DNA of 64,000 nt from Roseicella aerolata (GCF_020523605.1 NZ_JAJAQI010000008.1:62001-126000), one strand, 5' to 3'; shown: positions 53,600 through 62,752, counted from the first letter of the stretch. The notes: generated by a model not told the origin, from the sequence alone. Numbers and translations: made by a program.

Positions 53600-53861
53600 G
53601 TCCCTGCCGCTCCCTGGCCGTTGCCGCGCCGGCACGCTGCCGCCCGCGGAGCGTCCTGTCCAGGCGGCACGGGGCGGGGCGGCGGTCCGGCCGCGGGGCT
53701 GGCGGCCCCGGCGACCGCGCGCGGACGGTCGGCGTCCCGGCCCCGGGCGGCCCGAGCCGGCGCCGCGAGCGGTCACGCCCGCGCCAGCGCCCTGGCCGCC
53801 GAATGAACCCCGGCGGGGCAGGGGCCTTCCCCAGGCCAAGGCCCGATCAAGGACAAAGCAC

Positions 53862-55073
53862 ATGCCGGGAGCCTCCGCGCCGGACCGGCGCGCCACATGG
53901 CGCGCGGCCCTGCTGATGGGCGTCATCGTCAGCACCTATTCGACCCTGCTCAGCCAGTTCACTGCGGCCCGCATCGGGCGCGACGCCCTGGCCGACTGGA
54001 TGGTGGTCGCGGCGATCCCGCTGCGCGACTGAGCGATCCAGGCAGAGCCCGACTGGGGCGTGATCCTGGCCGGCATCCTCTTCCACCAATGGGCCGATTT
54101 CTCCTGGGCCGTCATCTTCTTCGGCCTGCTGCAGCGCTGGACCGCGCAGCTCAGGCCCCGGACCCTCGCGCTGATCGCGGTGCCCTGGGCGCTCTTCACC
54201 TCGGGCACCGAATGGCTGCTGCTGGTGCCGGTGCTGCCCTTCGCGCAGCCCATCTTCACGCTGAGCCAGCCCTACTGGATCGGCGCGCTGGTGCATGTCA
54301 GCGCCGCCGCGCTCTACCCGCTCTTTCCCTATCTCCGGGACTGGATGGCGAATCGGCGCCCCTCGCCGCATCGCCGCGTCGCGGCGGGCTGGGCGGGCGG
54401 GGCGATGGTGGTCGCGGCGGGGCTCGGGCTGCTCGCCTTCCTGGGCACGCAGGACCGCGAATGGCCGCCGCATCCCGGACGGAACGTCGAATTCGACCAG
54501 GCCTATATGCGCCGCATGGCGGCGCATCATGCGCAGGGGATCGAGCTCGGCCTGATCGCGGTGGAGCGCGCGGAGGACCCGCATCTGCGCGCGCTCGCCC
54601 GGCTGATCGTCGCCAACCAGAAGGGCGAGACCGAGATCTTCGCGAACTGGTGGCGGAGCTGGTTCGAGGGCGCGCTGCCGCAGGCCACGCCCGAGGACCA
54701 TGCGACCATGCCCGGCATGCTGCGGCCCGAGGATCTCGCGGAACTCGCGCAGCTGCCGGCCGGGAGCTTCGATGCGCGCTTCATCGCCCTCATGACCTTC
54801 CACCACCAGGGTGCGATCGCCATGGCCGACCAGGCGATCCGTGAGGCGGGCACGATCCGGCTGCGGCTGATGTCGCACGCCATCCGCCACGCCCAGCGCG
54901 GCGAGATCGAGCTGATGCAGGGCCGCGAGGGCTTCGGCGCCACGCGCGCGGCCATCGCCAACATGCTGCGGCCGGCGGGCGAGGTCCTGGCCGATGGCGC
55001 GCTCGGCGCGGAACGGCCGCCGCGGGCGCTCTCCGGATTGCGGGAGGCACCGGCCGCCGGCCATCTCCACTGA
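53862..55073 (+). pseudogene. DUF305 membrane protein interrupted by an in-frame TGA
   Basis: A single reading frame runs from ATG 53862 (ribosome-binding site AAGGACA) to 55073 but contains one TGA at 54030-54032, after VVAAIPLRD and before AIQAEPDWGV. The part before the stop has one hydrophobic segment. The part after it has further helices (to about 54440) and a C-terminal DUF305 domain with MRRMAAHHAQGIEL and TFHHQGAIAMAD, the metal-binding His pairs of this family. A single G-to-A change (TGG to TGA) explains the interruption. Downstream translation from GTG 54060 is possible but would lose the N-terminus. Otherwise both parts look intact. Confidence 0.7.
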
Positions 55074-55094
55074 CGGGGCGGCGAGGTGGCCGGC

Positions 55095-55979
55095 TCAGCC
55101 GAGGGTGACCCGCCCCTCCGACACCGCCACCACCCCGCCGCCGACCGCGGCGCGGATGGCGCCTCCCGCCTCGCGCCAGGCCCGCAGCGCGAGGCGGGAG
55201 GGGCGGCCCATCTCGATGCCCTGCGCCACGGTCAGCGCGAGCGAGTCCCCGCCCTGCGCCTGCAGCAGCAGCCCGGCCAGGCCGAGATTGGCGCTGCCGG
55301 TAGCCGGGTCCTCGGGCACGCCGACCAGCGGGCCGAACATGCGGGCGCGCCGGCTGCCATCCGGCAGGGCGACATGCAGGTGCAGACCGACCGCCGCCGC
55401 GGCAGGCAGGTGGGCGCGGAAGGCGGCGGTGTCGGGCGTGGCGGCGGCGAGCGCGGCGAGGTCCGAGAGCTCGGCGAAAGCCATGCTGTTGCCGCAGCCG
55501 CCGATCACCGACGCATGGGTGGTGGTCACCACCGCCCCGGCAGGCAGGCCGATGCAGGCAGCGACCGCCGCGGGCGGAAGGGGCGCGGTGGTGGCGAAGG
55601 GCTGCGGCGCCTTGATCTCCGCCGCCGTCACCAGCCCGGCGGGGTCGCGTGAGAGCCGCGCCGTGACGCGCCCCGCCGCCTGGTCGAGCGCGATCACCTC
55701 ACCCACGACGCCCAGCCGCCGCGCCAGCATCACGGCGGTGCCGACATTCGGATGGCCGGCGAAGGGGATCTCGGCGCCCGGGGTAAAGATGCGGATCCGG
55801 GCGGCGGCGCCGGGCGCCTCCGGCGGCAGGACGAAGACGGTCTCGGAGAGGTTGAACTCCCGCGCCACGCGCTGCATGGCCGTGCCGTCCAGCCCCTCGG
55901 CGCCATGCACGATCGCCAGCGGGTTGCCGCCGAAGCGGGTGTCGGTGAAGACGTCGCAGGTCTCGAATTCAAGCCGCAT
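55095..55979 (-). CDS. PhzF family isomerase/epimerase
   Basis: The 294-residue protein is a PhzF-like member of the diaminopimelate epimerase fold. The N-terminal [16 protein letters not shown], the glutamate of [11 protein letters not shown] (near residue 46), the [12 protein letters not shown] block, and the C-terminal [19 protein letters not shown] are all conserved. Beyond phenazine biosynthesis, such proteins isomerise or racemise small molecules; the exact reaction is not predictable. It begins 11 bases inside the end of thiE and is thus cotranscribed with it. Confidence 0.93.
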   Translation of the reverse strand: MRLEFETCDVFTDTRFGGNPLAIVHGAEGLDGTAMQRVAREFNLSETVFVLPPEAPGAAARIRIFTPGAEIPFAGHPNVGTAVMLARRLGVVGEVIALDQAAGRVTARLSRDPAGLVTAAEIKAPQPFATTAPLPPAAVAACIGLPAGAVVTTTHASVIGGCGNSMAFAELSDLAALAAATPDTAAFRAHLPAAAAVGLHLHVALPDGSRRARMFGPLVGVPEDPATGSANLGLAGLLLQAQGGDSLALTVAQGIEMGRPSRLALRAWREAGGAIRAAVGGGVVAVSEGRVTLG

Positions 55980-56604
55980 GGGACGCCGCCGCGATCGCCG
56001 CGTTCATCGCCCGCACCCCGGCCGCCGGTCCCTCCGGATGGTTCCAGACCGCGCCGACCACGGCGAGGAAATCCGCTCCCGCCCGGACCAGGGGCGCGCA
56101 ATTCGCCGCGGTGATGCCGCCAATGGCGACGCAGGGGATCTCGGCGATCTCCGACCACCATTCGAGCAGGTCGGTGGTGGCGCGGTATTGCGCCTCCTTG
56201 GTGCTGGTCGGGAAGAAGGCGCCGAAGGCGACGTAGTCGGCGCCCATCTCGCCCGCGACCATGGCGAGGTGCCGGCTGTCATGGCAGGTGATGCCGAGGA
56301 TCCTGCCGGAGAGCAGCATGCGCGCCCCGGCATGATCGCCGTCCTGCTGGCCGAGATGCGCCCCGTCGCAGCCCATCTCGGCGGCGAGGATGGCGTCGTC
56401 GTTCAGCAGGAAGGCAACGTCGCGCGCCTGGGCGATGGGCATGAGTTGCTCAATCGCGCGCTTCACCTCGTCCCGCGGTGCGTCCTTGAGGCGGAGCTGC
56501 AGGCAGGCGACATCGCCGGCATCGAGCGCCGCGGCGAGCTGGTCCGCGAAGCCCGGGGGCAGCACGGGCGGGGTGATGAGGTAGAGCCGGCAGGGGTCGT
56601 CCAT
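55969..56604 (-). CDS. thiE: Thiamine phosphate synthase
   Basis: ThiE joins HMP-diphosphate and thiazole phosphate to thiamine phosphate. The 211-residue barrel protein has [17 protein letters not shown], a [24 protein letters not shown] block that fits the pyrophosphate site, and the phosphate-binding FFPTSTK and [27 protein letters not shown]. The sequence is somewhat divergent from E. coli but keeps the key loops. A degenerate TPP-riboswitch-like leader lies upstream. Confidence 0.88.
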   Translation of the reverse strand: MDDPCRLYLITPPVLPPGFADQLAAALDAGDVACLQLRLKDAPRDEVKRAIEQLMPIAQARDVAFLLNDDAILAAEMGCDGAHLGQQDGDHAGARMLLSGRILGITCHDSRHLAMVAGEMGADYVAFGAFFPTSTKEAQYRATTDLLEWWSEIAEIPCVAIGGITAANCAPLVRAGADFLAVVGAVWNHPEGPAAGVRAMNAAIAAASHAA

Positions 56605-57038
56605 GCCGGCTAGATTGCGCGTGGCGGCGGGTTTGGGAAGCGCCCTCGCGCCGCCCGCGGGCAGCCCTGGCGATCCGCGCCCGGCGGCGTCGGCCGTGAC
56701 CGGAGCGCACCCGCGCATGGAGGGGGCAAGGGACGTCCCGGGCCCCCGGGCGGATCAGGTTCGCCCCGTCAGGCGCTGGCCCGGCATTCGCCATGCCGGC
56801 CTGGCTCCACCGATAGCGGCGATCCTCCGCGGGAGCCGGTCCGGGTCCGGGCCGGGACGGCGCAGGAGGCGAGCGGCTGTGACCTGGGTCGCAGCAGTCC
56901 GGGACGGGATGCTGTAGGCTTTCCGGTGCTGTCCCCCGAGCGGAACCGCGCCGCGGTACCGAGGCAGGGCGCCAGCGCCGCGGGACCACGGCCACGCCAC
57001 AGGGGCCACGGCCCGGGGGCCAGGGAGGAGGCAACCCG
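56605..57038. other. Intergenic region thiE-RTX gene
   Basis: The 434 bases separate divergent thiE and the RTX gene. The thiE-proximal part holds the riboswitch-like sequence (56725-56812). On the RTX side GGGAGGAGG precedes ATG 57039. No small gene was identified. Confidence 0.6.
56725..56812 (-). promoter_or_regulatory. Degenerate TPP-riboswitch-like leader of thiE
   Basis: On the minus strand GGTGGAGCC (56803-56811) is followed by a GC-rich hairpin, CTGACG (near 56767-56772), then GAACCTGATCCG (56751-56762), the most conserved TPP motif. The TAAT and GCGnAGGGA parts expected after it are not recognisable; GGGACGTCCC stands there instead. It lies about 120 bases before thiE. Confidence 0.4.
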
Positions 57039-58082
57039 ATGGCGACGACGACGAGCGTTCCGTCCTACCAGGGGCAAGGTGGTGCCTGGACCCTCATCCA
57101 TCCCGATGACGTCAAGGTCACCGCGGCGACGATGACCCAGGGTCCGCATGCGGGCCGGCAGCTTCTCGCCATCACCCTCACCTATGACGAGGCCGATTTC
57201 CTCGACAACAGCCTCGGCGTGGTGGCGATCCAGGTGAAGGAGCCTGCCGGCAACCTCACCAGCGATGCCGGCGGAGGGCTGCGAACCGATATCGAGCTCA
57301 CCATCACCAATGCCCTCGGCGTCCTCTGGACCGGGTTCGACATCCAGCTCGCCCCCGGCAGCGGGGCGCTGGACCCGGCGCAATTCCATCCGGGCTATGC
57401 CCATTTCCACCAGGTCACCCGGGACAATTTCCGCGCCTTCACCATCGGGACGACCGACACGCTCGGCCGCCCCGCCGGGGATGGCAACAGCACCACGCTG
57501 CCGGTCCCGGCCAATATCCAGCTCAACGGCACGGTCGCGGCCGGCGTCACCGCGCATTGGGGCCTCTACGACGATCCCGATTTCGTGCCCGACCCCAACA
57601 ACCCCAATGCCTTCCCGCCACCGCTCGTGCTGCATCAGCGGACCTATGCCGATCACGAGGACGGCTTCTTCATCCTGCTCTCGCCCAGGACCACCGCGGC
57701 GACCGAGGGGCCGGACCGGTTCCTGGCCGGTGGCCCCAAGGCCGATACCATCGCCGGGCTCGGCGGCGACGACGTGATCAACGGGCGCGGCGGCAACGAT
57801 ACCATCATGGGCGATGCAGGCGACGATACGCTGACGGGTGGGCTGGGGGCGGACATGCTGGTCTTCGCCGCCGGCCATGGCCATGACCTCGTCACGGATT
57901 TCGACCCGGCGGCCGATATCCTGCGCATCCTGGGCACGGGCCTGACCAGCTTCGCCCAGGCGATGGACGCGGTGCGGCAGGTCGGTGCCGATACCGTCAT
58001 CGCCACCGGCGCCGGCTCCTCCATCACCCTGGCCGGCACCGCCAAGGCCACGCTCGATGCGGCCGACTTCGCCTTCACCTGA
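57039..58082 (+). CDS. RTX (hemolysin-type calcium-binding) repeat protein
   Basis: The 347-residue protein has an N-terminal domain of about 230 residues with no recognised family (beta-rich, LTITNALGVLWTGFDIQL) and a short RTX array near residues 232-265: GLGGDDVING, RGGNDTIMG, DAGDDTLTG, GLGADMLVF. The last 70 residues resemble the C-terminal secretion-competent end of type I secreted RTX proteins. There is no signal peptide. Type I secretion genes are not adjacent. Secretion and calcium binding are inferences from the repeats. Confidence 0.85.
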   Translation: MATTTSVPSYQGQGGAWTLIHPDDVKVTAATMTQGPHAGRQLLAITLTYDEADFLDNSLGVVAIQVKEPAGNLTSDAGGGLRTDIELTITNALGVLWTGFDIQLAPGSGALDPAQFHPGYAHFHQVTRDNFRAFTIGTTDTLGRPAGDGNSTTLPVPANIQLNGTVAAGVTAHWGLYDDPDFVPDPNNPNAFPPPLVLHQRTYADHEDGFFILLSPRTTAATEGPDRFLAGGPKADTIAGLGGDDVINGRGGNDTIMGDAGDDTLTGGLGADMLVFAAGHGHDLVTDFDPAADILRILGTGLTSFAQAMDAVRQVGADTVIATGAGSSITLAGTAKATLDAADFAFT

Positions 58083-58137
58083 CGCCCCCGGGCGCCGCCG
58101 CCGGGCCATGATCGGGCTAGCATGGGCCCGAAACGCA

Positions 58138-58162
58138 GATGGCCGGCACAAGGCCGGCCATC
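58138..58162. terminator. Bidirectional terminator between RTX and aldolase genes
   Basis: The 10-bp stem GATGGCCGGC/GCCGGCCATC with a five-base loop lies between convergent genes. Confidence 0.75.
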
Positions 58163-58224
58163 GCAGGGTTCGGTTCCGATCGGGATCAGGCGGCCCGGGG
58201 GCGCCGCCCCGGGCCCCGCCGGTT

Positions 58225-59148
58225 TCAGCCCACCGGCGCCTTGTAGATGTCGATGATGGCGTTCAGCAGGTTCAGCGCATCCGCCTTTGACCGCTGGAAG
58301 GCGTTGCGGCCCATGATGGAGCCGTTGCCGCCGGCGGCGTGGATGGCGCGGACCTCCTGCAGGATGTCCTCGGTGCCCTTCGCCTCGCCGCCCGAGAAGA
58401 CCACCAGGCGACGGCCGCCGAAGCAGGCCTGCACCACGTGCTTGAAGCGGGCAACGGGGTCGTTCACCTCGACCGGGTGCTTCTCATAGGTCTTCTTCGC
58501 GGCATCGAGGCTGATCGCCGCGGTCGGCGGCTTCACCTTGATGATGTGCGCGCCGATCAGCGCCGCCATGTGCGCGGCATAGGCGCAGATGTCGAGCGCG
58601 GTCTCGCCGGTCTTGTCCAGCATCGGGCCGCGCGGGTAGCTCCACACCACGACCGCGAGGCCCGCCGCCTTGGCCTCCTCGGCCAACTCGCGCAGCTCCT
58701 CGATCATCTCGAACTGGTATTCGGAGGACGGGTAGATGGTGAACCCGATCGCCGAGCAGCCGAGGCGGAGGGCATCGGAGACGCTGCCGGTCACCGCCTG
58801 GTCCTTGGTGGTGGACAGGCTGTTGGAGGAGTTGACCTTCAGGATGGTCGGGATGGCGCCGGCATAGGTGGCGGCGCCGGCCTCGATCATGCCGAGCGGC
58901 GCGGCATAGGCGTTGAGGCCGGCCTCAATCGCCAGCTCGAACATGTAGCGCGGGTCATAGCCGGCCGGGTTCGGCGCGAAGGAGCGGGCCGGGCCATGCT
59001 CGAAGCCCTGGTCCACCGGCAGGATGACCATGCGGCCCGTGCCGCCCAGCTTCCCTTCCATCAGGATCCGGGCGAGGTTCGCCTTGGTGCCGGGATTGTC
59101 GCTCTCGTACCAGGAGAGGATCTCTTTCACCTTCGGCGTGAGCTGCAT
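58225..59148 (-). CDS. Class I fructose-bisphosphate aldolase (DhnA-type)
   Basis: The 307-residue Schiff-base aldolase has the DhnA family features: ILPVDQGFEHGPARSFAPN, the AYAAPLGMIEAG block, and IIKVKPPTAAISL with the candidate Schiff-base lysine, then VVFSGGEAKGTEDIL and SIMGRNAFQR. It cleaves fructose-1,6-bisphosphate in the cytoplasm. The start at 59148 matches the family. It follows a hypothetical gene by 64 bases on the same strand. A hairpin lies after its end. Confidence 0.92.
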   Translation of the reverse strand: MQLTPKVKEILSWYESDNPGTKANLARILMEGKLGGTGRMVILPVDQGFEHGPARSFAPNPAGYDPRYMFELAIEAGLNAYAAPLGMIEAGAATYAGAIPTILKVNSSNSLSTTKDQAVTGSVSDALRLGCSAIGFTIYPSSEYQFEMIEELRELAEEAKAAGLAVVVWSYPRGPMLDKTGETALDICAYAAHMAALIGAHIIKVKPPTAAISLDAAKKTYEKHPVEVNDPVARFKHVVQACFGGRRLVVFSGGEAKGTEDILQEVRAIHAAGGNGSIMGRNAFQRSKADALNLLNAIIDIYKAPVG

Positions 59149-59212
59149 GGCGTTTGCCCTTTCGTGGCGGCCAATCTGGGTTGCCGCGATGTAGCGCGAG
59201 GTTGCGGGCCTG

Positions 59213-59686
59213 TCACCCGGCCGCCGCCAGCCAAGCCTTGAGCTTTGCGCGCGCGCCCGGCCGCCGCAGGTCGAGCGAGGCGAGGTCGAGGGCGGGCGGC
59301 CGCGCCGCGCGAATCCGGACGCCGAGTTCCGCCGCCGCCCCGGCGACCTGGGGGAAGGCCGGGCAGCGGGGGTCCAGCACCACCTCCCGCAGCCCTGCGC
59401 GCAGCGCCGCCAGCGCGTGGCCGGGCGAATCGGCGCAGTCGAGCACGGCCTTGTGTGGAACGCCCGGATGGGCGGCGGCGGCCTCGGCGATGATGGCCAG
59501 GAACCAGGGGGCGCCCAGGAAACCGCCCGCCCCGGGCGCCGAAAGCAGCAACGCGCCTTGCGGTCCCGCCAGCGCCAGCGCCAGCGCCGCCCCCGCGGCA
59601 TCGTGCACCGTCACGGCCGGCGGATCGCCGCGCCCCGCCTCGCTTTCCGCCGGCCCGCGCCGCCGTTGACCCGTCCCGGTCGCCAT
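59213..59686 (-). CDS. Hypothetical protein upstream of the aldolase gene
   Basis: The 157-residue product contains VHDAAGAALALALAGPQGALLLSAPG, FLAIIAEAAAAHPG and VLDCADSPGHALAALRAGL, resembling an alternating alpha/beta fold. No family was recognised. An internal GTG in VTVHDAAG could be the true start, as the first 25 residues look like extra charged sequence. Same-strand proximity suggests a transcript with the aldolase gene. Confidence 0.55.
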   Translation of the reverse strand: MATGTGQRRRGPAESEAGRGDPPAVTVHDAAGAALALALAGPQGALLLSAPGAGGFLGAPWFLAIIAEAAAAHPGVPHKAVLDCADSPGHALAALRAGLREVVLDPRCPAFPQVAGAAAELGVRIRAARPPALDLASLDLRRPGARAKLKAWLAAAG

Positions 59687-59754
59687 GCCAAGGCTTCCAG
59701 CACGCCCGGAATCCCGCGTCCAGCGCGGCCGGCGGCCTCAGTTGCGGGATCTGC

Positions 59755-59982
59755 ATGAGCGAGTCTTCGAAGGACCCGGTGGCGATGGCGGCGGCCCGGC
59801 TGGAGAGCGCCGTGGACAGGCTCATCGCCACCCTGAGCCGGCCACGGCCGCCGGCGGATGAGAGCGACATGGTCCCGCGTGCCGAGGTCGCCGCCATGGC
59901 GGAGCGGCTGGATGCCACCATTGCCCGGCTCCGCCTCGCCCTGGCCGAGGAATTGCGGGCCGGCGAGCGGGAAGGGGAGTAG
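59755..59982 (+). CDS. Small coiled-coil protein upstream of zapA
   Basis: The 75-residue protein has heptad-like helices (AAARLESAVDRLIATLS and AAMAERLDATIARLRLALAEEL). It precedes zapA by three bases, so the two are cotranscribed and perhaps coupled. It is similar in place and character to DUF4164-type proteins in alphaproteobacteria, found beside zapA; a role in division is an inference. Confidence 0.7.
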   Translation: MSESSKDPVAMAAARLESAVDRLIATLSRPRPPADESDMVPRAEVAAMAERLDATIARLRLALAEELRAGEREGE

Positions 59983-59985
59983 CGC

Positions 59986-60315
59986 GTGGGGCAGGTCACC
60001 GTCCGGGTCAACGGCTACCAGCACACCATCGGCTGCAAGGATGGCGAGGAGCAGCATGTCCTCGATCTGATCAACCAGATCGAGGACAAGGTGCGGCTGA
60101 TCCGCGCGATGGGCGGGCAATTCTCCGAATCCCGCATGCTGCTGCATGTCGCGCTGCTGCTGGCCGACGAGGCCGCGGACCTGCGGACGGAGCTCGGCCG
60201 CGCGCGGGCCGGCATCGCGCCGCCGCCGGCGCAGCCCGACCCGCAACTGGCCGAGCGCCTGGCCCGGATCGCCGAGCGGATCGAGGGGCTGGCGCAGTCG
60301 CTCGACAAGCCCTGA
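59986..60315 (+). CDS. zapA: Cell division protein ZapA
   Basis: ZapA promotes FtsZ bundling at midcell. The 109-residue protein has VTVRVNGYQHTIGCKDGEEQ, the classical ZapA N-domain, then a long coiled coil (INQIEDKVRLIRAM, LADEAADLRTELG) that dimerises and tetramerises. The start is GTG 59986, with GAAGGGGAG upstream. It is followed by the 6S RNA and cyclo-ligase, the conserved zapA-ssrS-ygfA order. Confidence 0.88.
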   Translation: MGQVTVRVNGYQHTIGCKDGEEQHVLDLINQIEDKVRLIRAMGGQFSESRMLLHVALLLADEAADLRTELGRARAGIAPPPAQPDPQLAERLARIAERIEGLAQSLDKP

Positions 60316-60422
60316 GCGCGGCCGGTTCCATTGCTGCGCCGTCATGCCGGGGTTCTCGCGCGGGCATCGCTTTTCCGGCCCCTGCCGCTGGTCCTGCGGC
60401 CCCCGTGCCCCTATATGGCGTG

Positions 60423-60585
60423 GGCGGGGCTGCCCGGCGCGTCAGGCAATTCATCCCCGGGGCCAATAAGCATCCTCCGGGAGCTGGCTCTGTCCGGATC
60501 GTGGTCCGGGTATCTGGCGCCCACCTGCGCTAGCAGGCCTTGGGAGGGTGAGACGCCAACGGCCATGGTGGCTCCGCACTTGTCT
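60423..60585 (+). ncRNA. ssrS: 6S RNA (probable)
   Basis: The stretch between zapA and the 5-formyltetrahydrofolate cyclo-ligase gene is the usual place of 6S RNA. It contains CATCCTCC (60471-60478) able to pair with GGAGGGTG (60543-60550), around a central bubble, and a CCTGC/GCAGG hairpin (60524-60537). A TATAT box is near 60412. Ends are approximate. It would regulate sigma70 RNA polymerase. Confidence 0.5.
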
Positions 60586-61155
60586 TCTTCCCCCTATTGC
60601 GACGTGCTCCTGCGGGAGCTGAAGGCCGAGGCGCGGCGCGCGGCGCTCGCCCGGCGGGAGGGCTGCGACCCGGCCCTCGGGGCGCGGCTCGTCCAGCATG
60701 TGCTGGCGGAGGCGCCGCCGCCTGCCGGCGCCGTCGTCGCCGGCTTCTGGCCCATGGGCCAGGAGATCGACATCCGCCCGCTGCTGCTGGCGCTGGCGGA
60801 GCGCGGCCATCCCATCGCCCTGCCGGTCACACCCAAGCGCGGCCTGCCGCTGCTGTTCCGCCGCTGGCGGCCGGGGGAGGACCTGGCCCGCGGGCCGATG
60901 GGCACCCGCCAGCCGGCCTCGGGCGAGGATCTCCGCCCCTCCTTCCTGCTGGTGCCGCTGCTGGCCTTCGACCGCGCCGGGCGGCGGCTCGGCTATGGCG
61001 CGGGCTATTACGACCGGACGCTCGCCGGGCTGCCGGGCGCCGTCGCCATCGGCTGCGCCTATGCCTGCCAGGAAATGCCGGAGGTGCCGGCGGGTCCGGA
61101 AGACTGGCGGCTGGATGCCATCGCCACCGAGGCGGGGATCATCCGGCCGGCCTGA
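60565..61155 (+). CDS. 5-formyltetrahydrofolate cyclo-ligase
   Basis: The 196-residue enzyme converts 5-formyl-THF to 5,10-methenyl-THF with ATP. It has the N-terminal LRELKAEARRAALARREG, VVAGFWPMGQEIDIRPLL, and the ATP/folate-site LLVPLLAFDRAGRRLGYGAGYYDRTLA. The start at 60565 has GGTGAG at some distance; GTG 60604 is another candidate and fits closer to the conserved region. The gene follows zapA and the 6S RNA locus. Confidence 0.9.
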   Translation: MVAPHLSSSPYCDVLLRELKAEARRAALARREGCDPALGARLVQHVLAEAPPPAGAVVAGFWPMGQEIDIRPLLLALAERGHPIALPVTPKRGLPLLFRRWRPGEDLARGPMGTRQPASGEDLRPSFLLVPLLAFDRAGRRLGYGAGYYDRTLAGLPGAVAIGCAYACQEMPEVPAGPEDWRLDAIATEAGIIRPA

Positions 61156-61174
61156 TAGCCCCTGACCCCGCGCC

Positions 61175-61230
61175 GAAAGCGCTGACCTCCTGCACGGGAT
61201 ATCGGCGCGCAGGGTTGGTGTGGCGGCTGC
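61175..61230. repeat. Post-stop dispersed repeat, copy 2
   Basis: Blocks GAAAGCGCTGACC, GATATCGGCGCGCAGGGTTGG and CGGCTGC recur in the same order as at 34115-34175; both copies begin within 25 bases of a TGA stop codon. Confidence 0.5.
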
Positions 61231-61370
61231 ATGCCGGACCCTGACCCGGACCGGACACTTGTGCGGCCGGTACGAGTGCCTGCAACCACGCGGCAAGGAC
61301 CGCGCAGGGCTTTTACCGCTTCCGCGTTTCTGGCATCCCTCCGGCCCCTGCCGGAAGGGTACACAGAACC

Positions 61371-62747
61371 GTGATACTGATTGGCGCCGGCGCCGTCCCC
61401 GTGCCGGGATACCCCCGCCGCGCGCCGCCCGGGCGCCTGCTGCCCGCCGCGCTGCTGGCCCTGGCCCTGCTCACCGGGCATCCCCTCGGCGCGCAGGAGG
61501 CACCGGCCGACCCGGGCGCCGTGACCGCCGCGCTGCTGCAGCAGGAGCTGGCCGTCCGCCTGCCCAGCCCCTGGCGCCTCGCCGAGCTGCGGCTGGAGGC
61601 ACAGGCCGATCTCGGCAGCGCCGCCGCCCCCGAGATCCACAGCCGCCTGCTCGCCATGCTGGCGCTGGCCCTGCCGACCTTCGAGCCGGCGGGGCGCGAG
61701 GGCGAGATCACCTTCGCCCGGCCGGTGGCACCGGAGGGATATCGCCGCGCGGTGCAGGGCCTCGCCATCTCCACCCGCAGGGATGGGCGCTGGGAGACCC
61801 GCATCACGCTGGAGCCGGACTCGGCGCTGGCCGTGCCCGGCCTGCCCGCCGCCGCACTGCCGGGGCGCGTCGTCATGCTCGGCTCCGAGGAGGAGGCACG
61901 GCTGCGCGCCGCCCGGGCGGCGGCGGACGAGGCAGGGCATGCGGCGGCGCTCGCCGCGCAGCGCCGGGCCGCCGCCCTGGCCACGGAGCAGGGGGTGGCG
62001 GAAGCGGAAGCGGCGGCCCGGCGCCAGGCCGCGGCGGCGCGTGTGCTGGCCGAGGAGGCCCGCGCCGCCGAGGCAAGGCGGCAGGAGGCGGAGGAAGCGC
62101 GGCGCCTCGCCGAAGCCCGGCGGGACGCGGCCGAGGCGCTAGAGGCGGCGGTGCTGCGGGAGGCCGCGGCCCAGCGCATGGTGATCGAGGCGCGCGCCCG
62201 GCAGATCGCCGAGTTGCGCACCCGCTTCGCCGGCGACCGCAACACCCGCCTCGCGGCGCTCGACCAGGCGATGCGCAGCGGGGACCCGGCCATCCGTGCC
62301 CTCGGCTTCGAGGCGGCGCTCGCCTCCCAGGATGCCGCGGCGATCGGCCTCGCCCTGCGCCTGACCCTTGTGCAGAAGCCCGAATTGCAGGTGGTCACCT
62401 TCGCGCCCGCCGTGGTGGGGCCGGGCCAGGGCAACCCGCAGGAGGTCGTGGCCTCGCTCTCCGGCTTCGCAATTGTGCTGGAGGACATCAACCCGGCGAC
62501 CGGCAGCTTCACCGGCATGGCCCGCCTCGGCGGCGGCACCGCGCGCGCGACCGGCGCGCTCGGCCGCAGCGAGATGACGGTGGCGCTGCGCCCGGCCGGG
62601 CCGGGGCAGCCCCTGCTGGTCGGCGGGGTGGCGCAGGAGGCCTGCAGCCTCGCCCTCCGTCTCAGCGAGGTGCGGACCCTGGATGGGCTGTTCGGCTGCA
62701 CGGCGAAGGAGACGCCGCGGCTGATCGCCCGAATTGCGCTGGACTGA
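61371..62747 (+). CDS. Secreted coiled-coil protein of unknown function
   Basis: The 458-residue protein starts with GTG 61371 and has a signal region (RLLPAALLALALLTGHPLGA, cleavage near AQE). A long Ala/Glu/Arg-rich coiled coil fills residues about 175-285 (for example LAEEARAAEARRQEAEEA), followed by a beta-rich domain (LQVVTFAPAVVGPGQ; ATGALGRSEMTVALRPAG) with Cys residues near the end. It is likely periplasmic or outer-membrane associated. No family was recognised. The next gene starts five bases after its stop, so the two products probably act together. Confidence 0.75.
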   Translation: MILIGAGAVPVPGYPRRAPPGRLLPAALLALALLTGHPLGAQEAPADPGAVTAALLQQELAVRLPSPWRLAELRLEAQADLGSAAAPEIHSRLLAMLALALPTFEPAGREGEITFARPVAPEGYRRAVQGLAISTRRDGRWETRITLEPDSALAVPGLPAAALPGRVVMLGSEEEARLRAARAAADEAGHAAALAAQRRAAALATEQGVAEAEAAARRQAAAARVLAEEARAAEARRQEAEEARRLAEARRDAAEALEAAVLREAAAQRMVIEARARQIAELRTRFAGDRNTRLAALDQAMRSGDPAIRALGFEAALASQDAAAIGLALRLTLVQKPELQVVTFAPAVVGPGQGNPQEVVASLSGFAIVLEDINPATGSFTGMARLGGGTARATGALGRSEMTVALRPAGPGQPLLVGGVAQEACSLALRLSEVRTLDGLFGCTAKETPRLIARIALD

Positions 62748-62752
62748 GCGGC

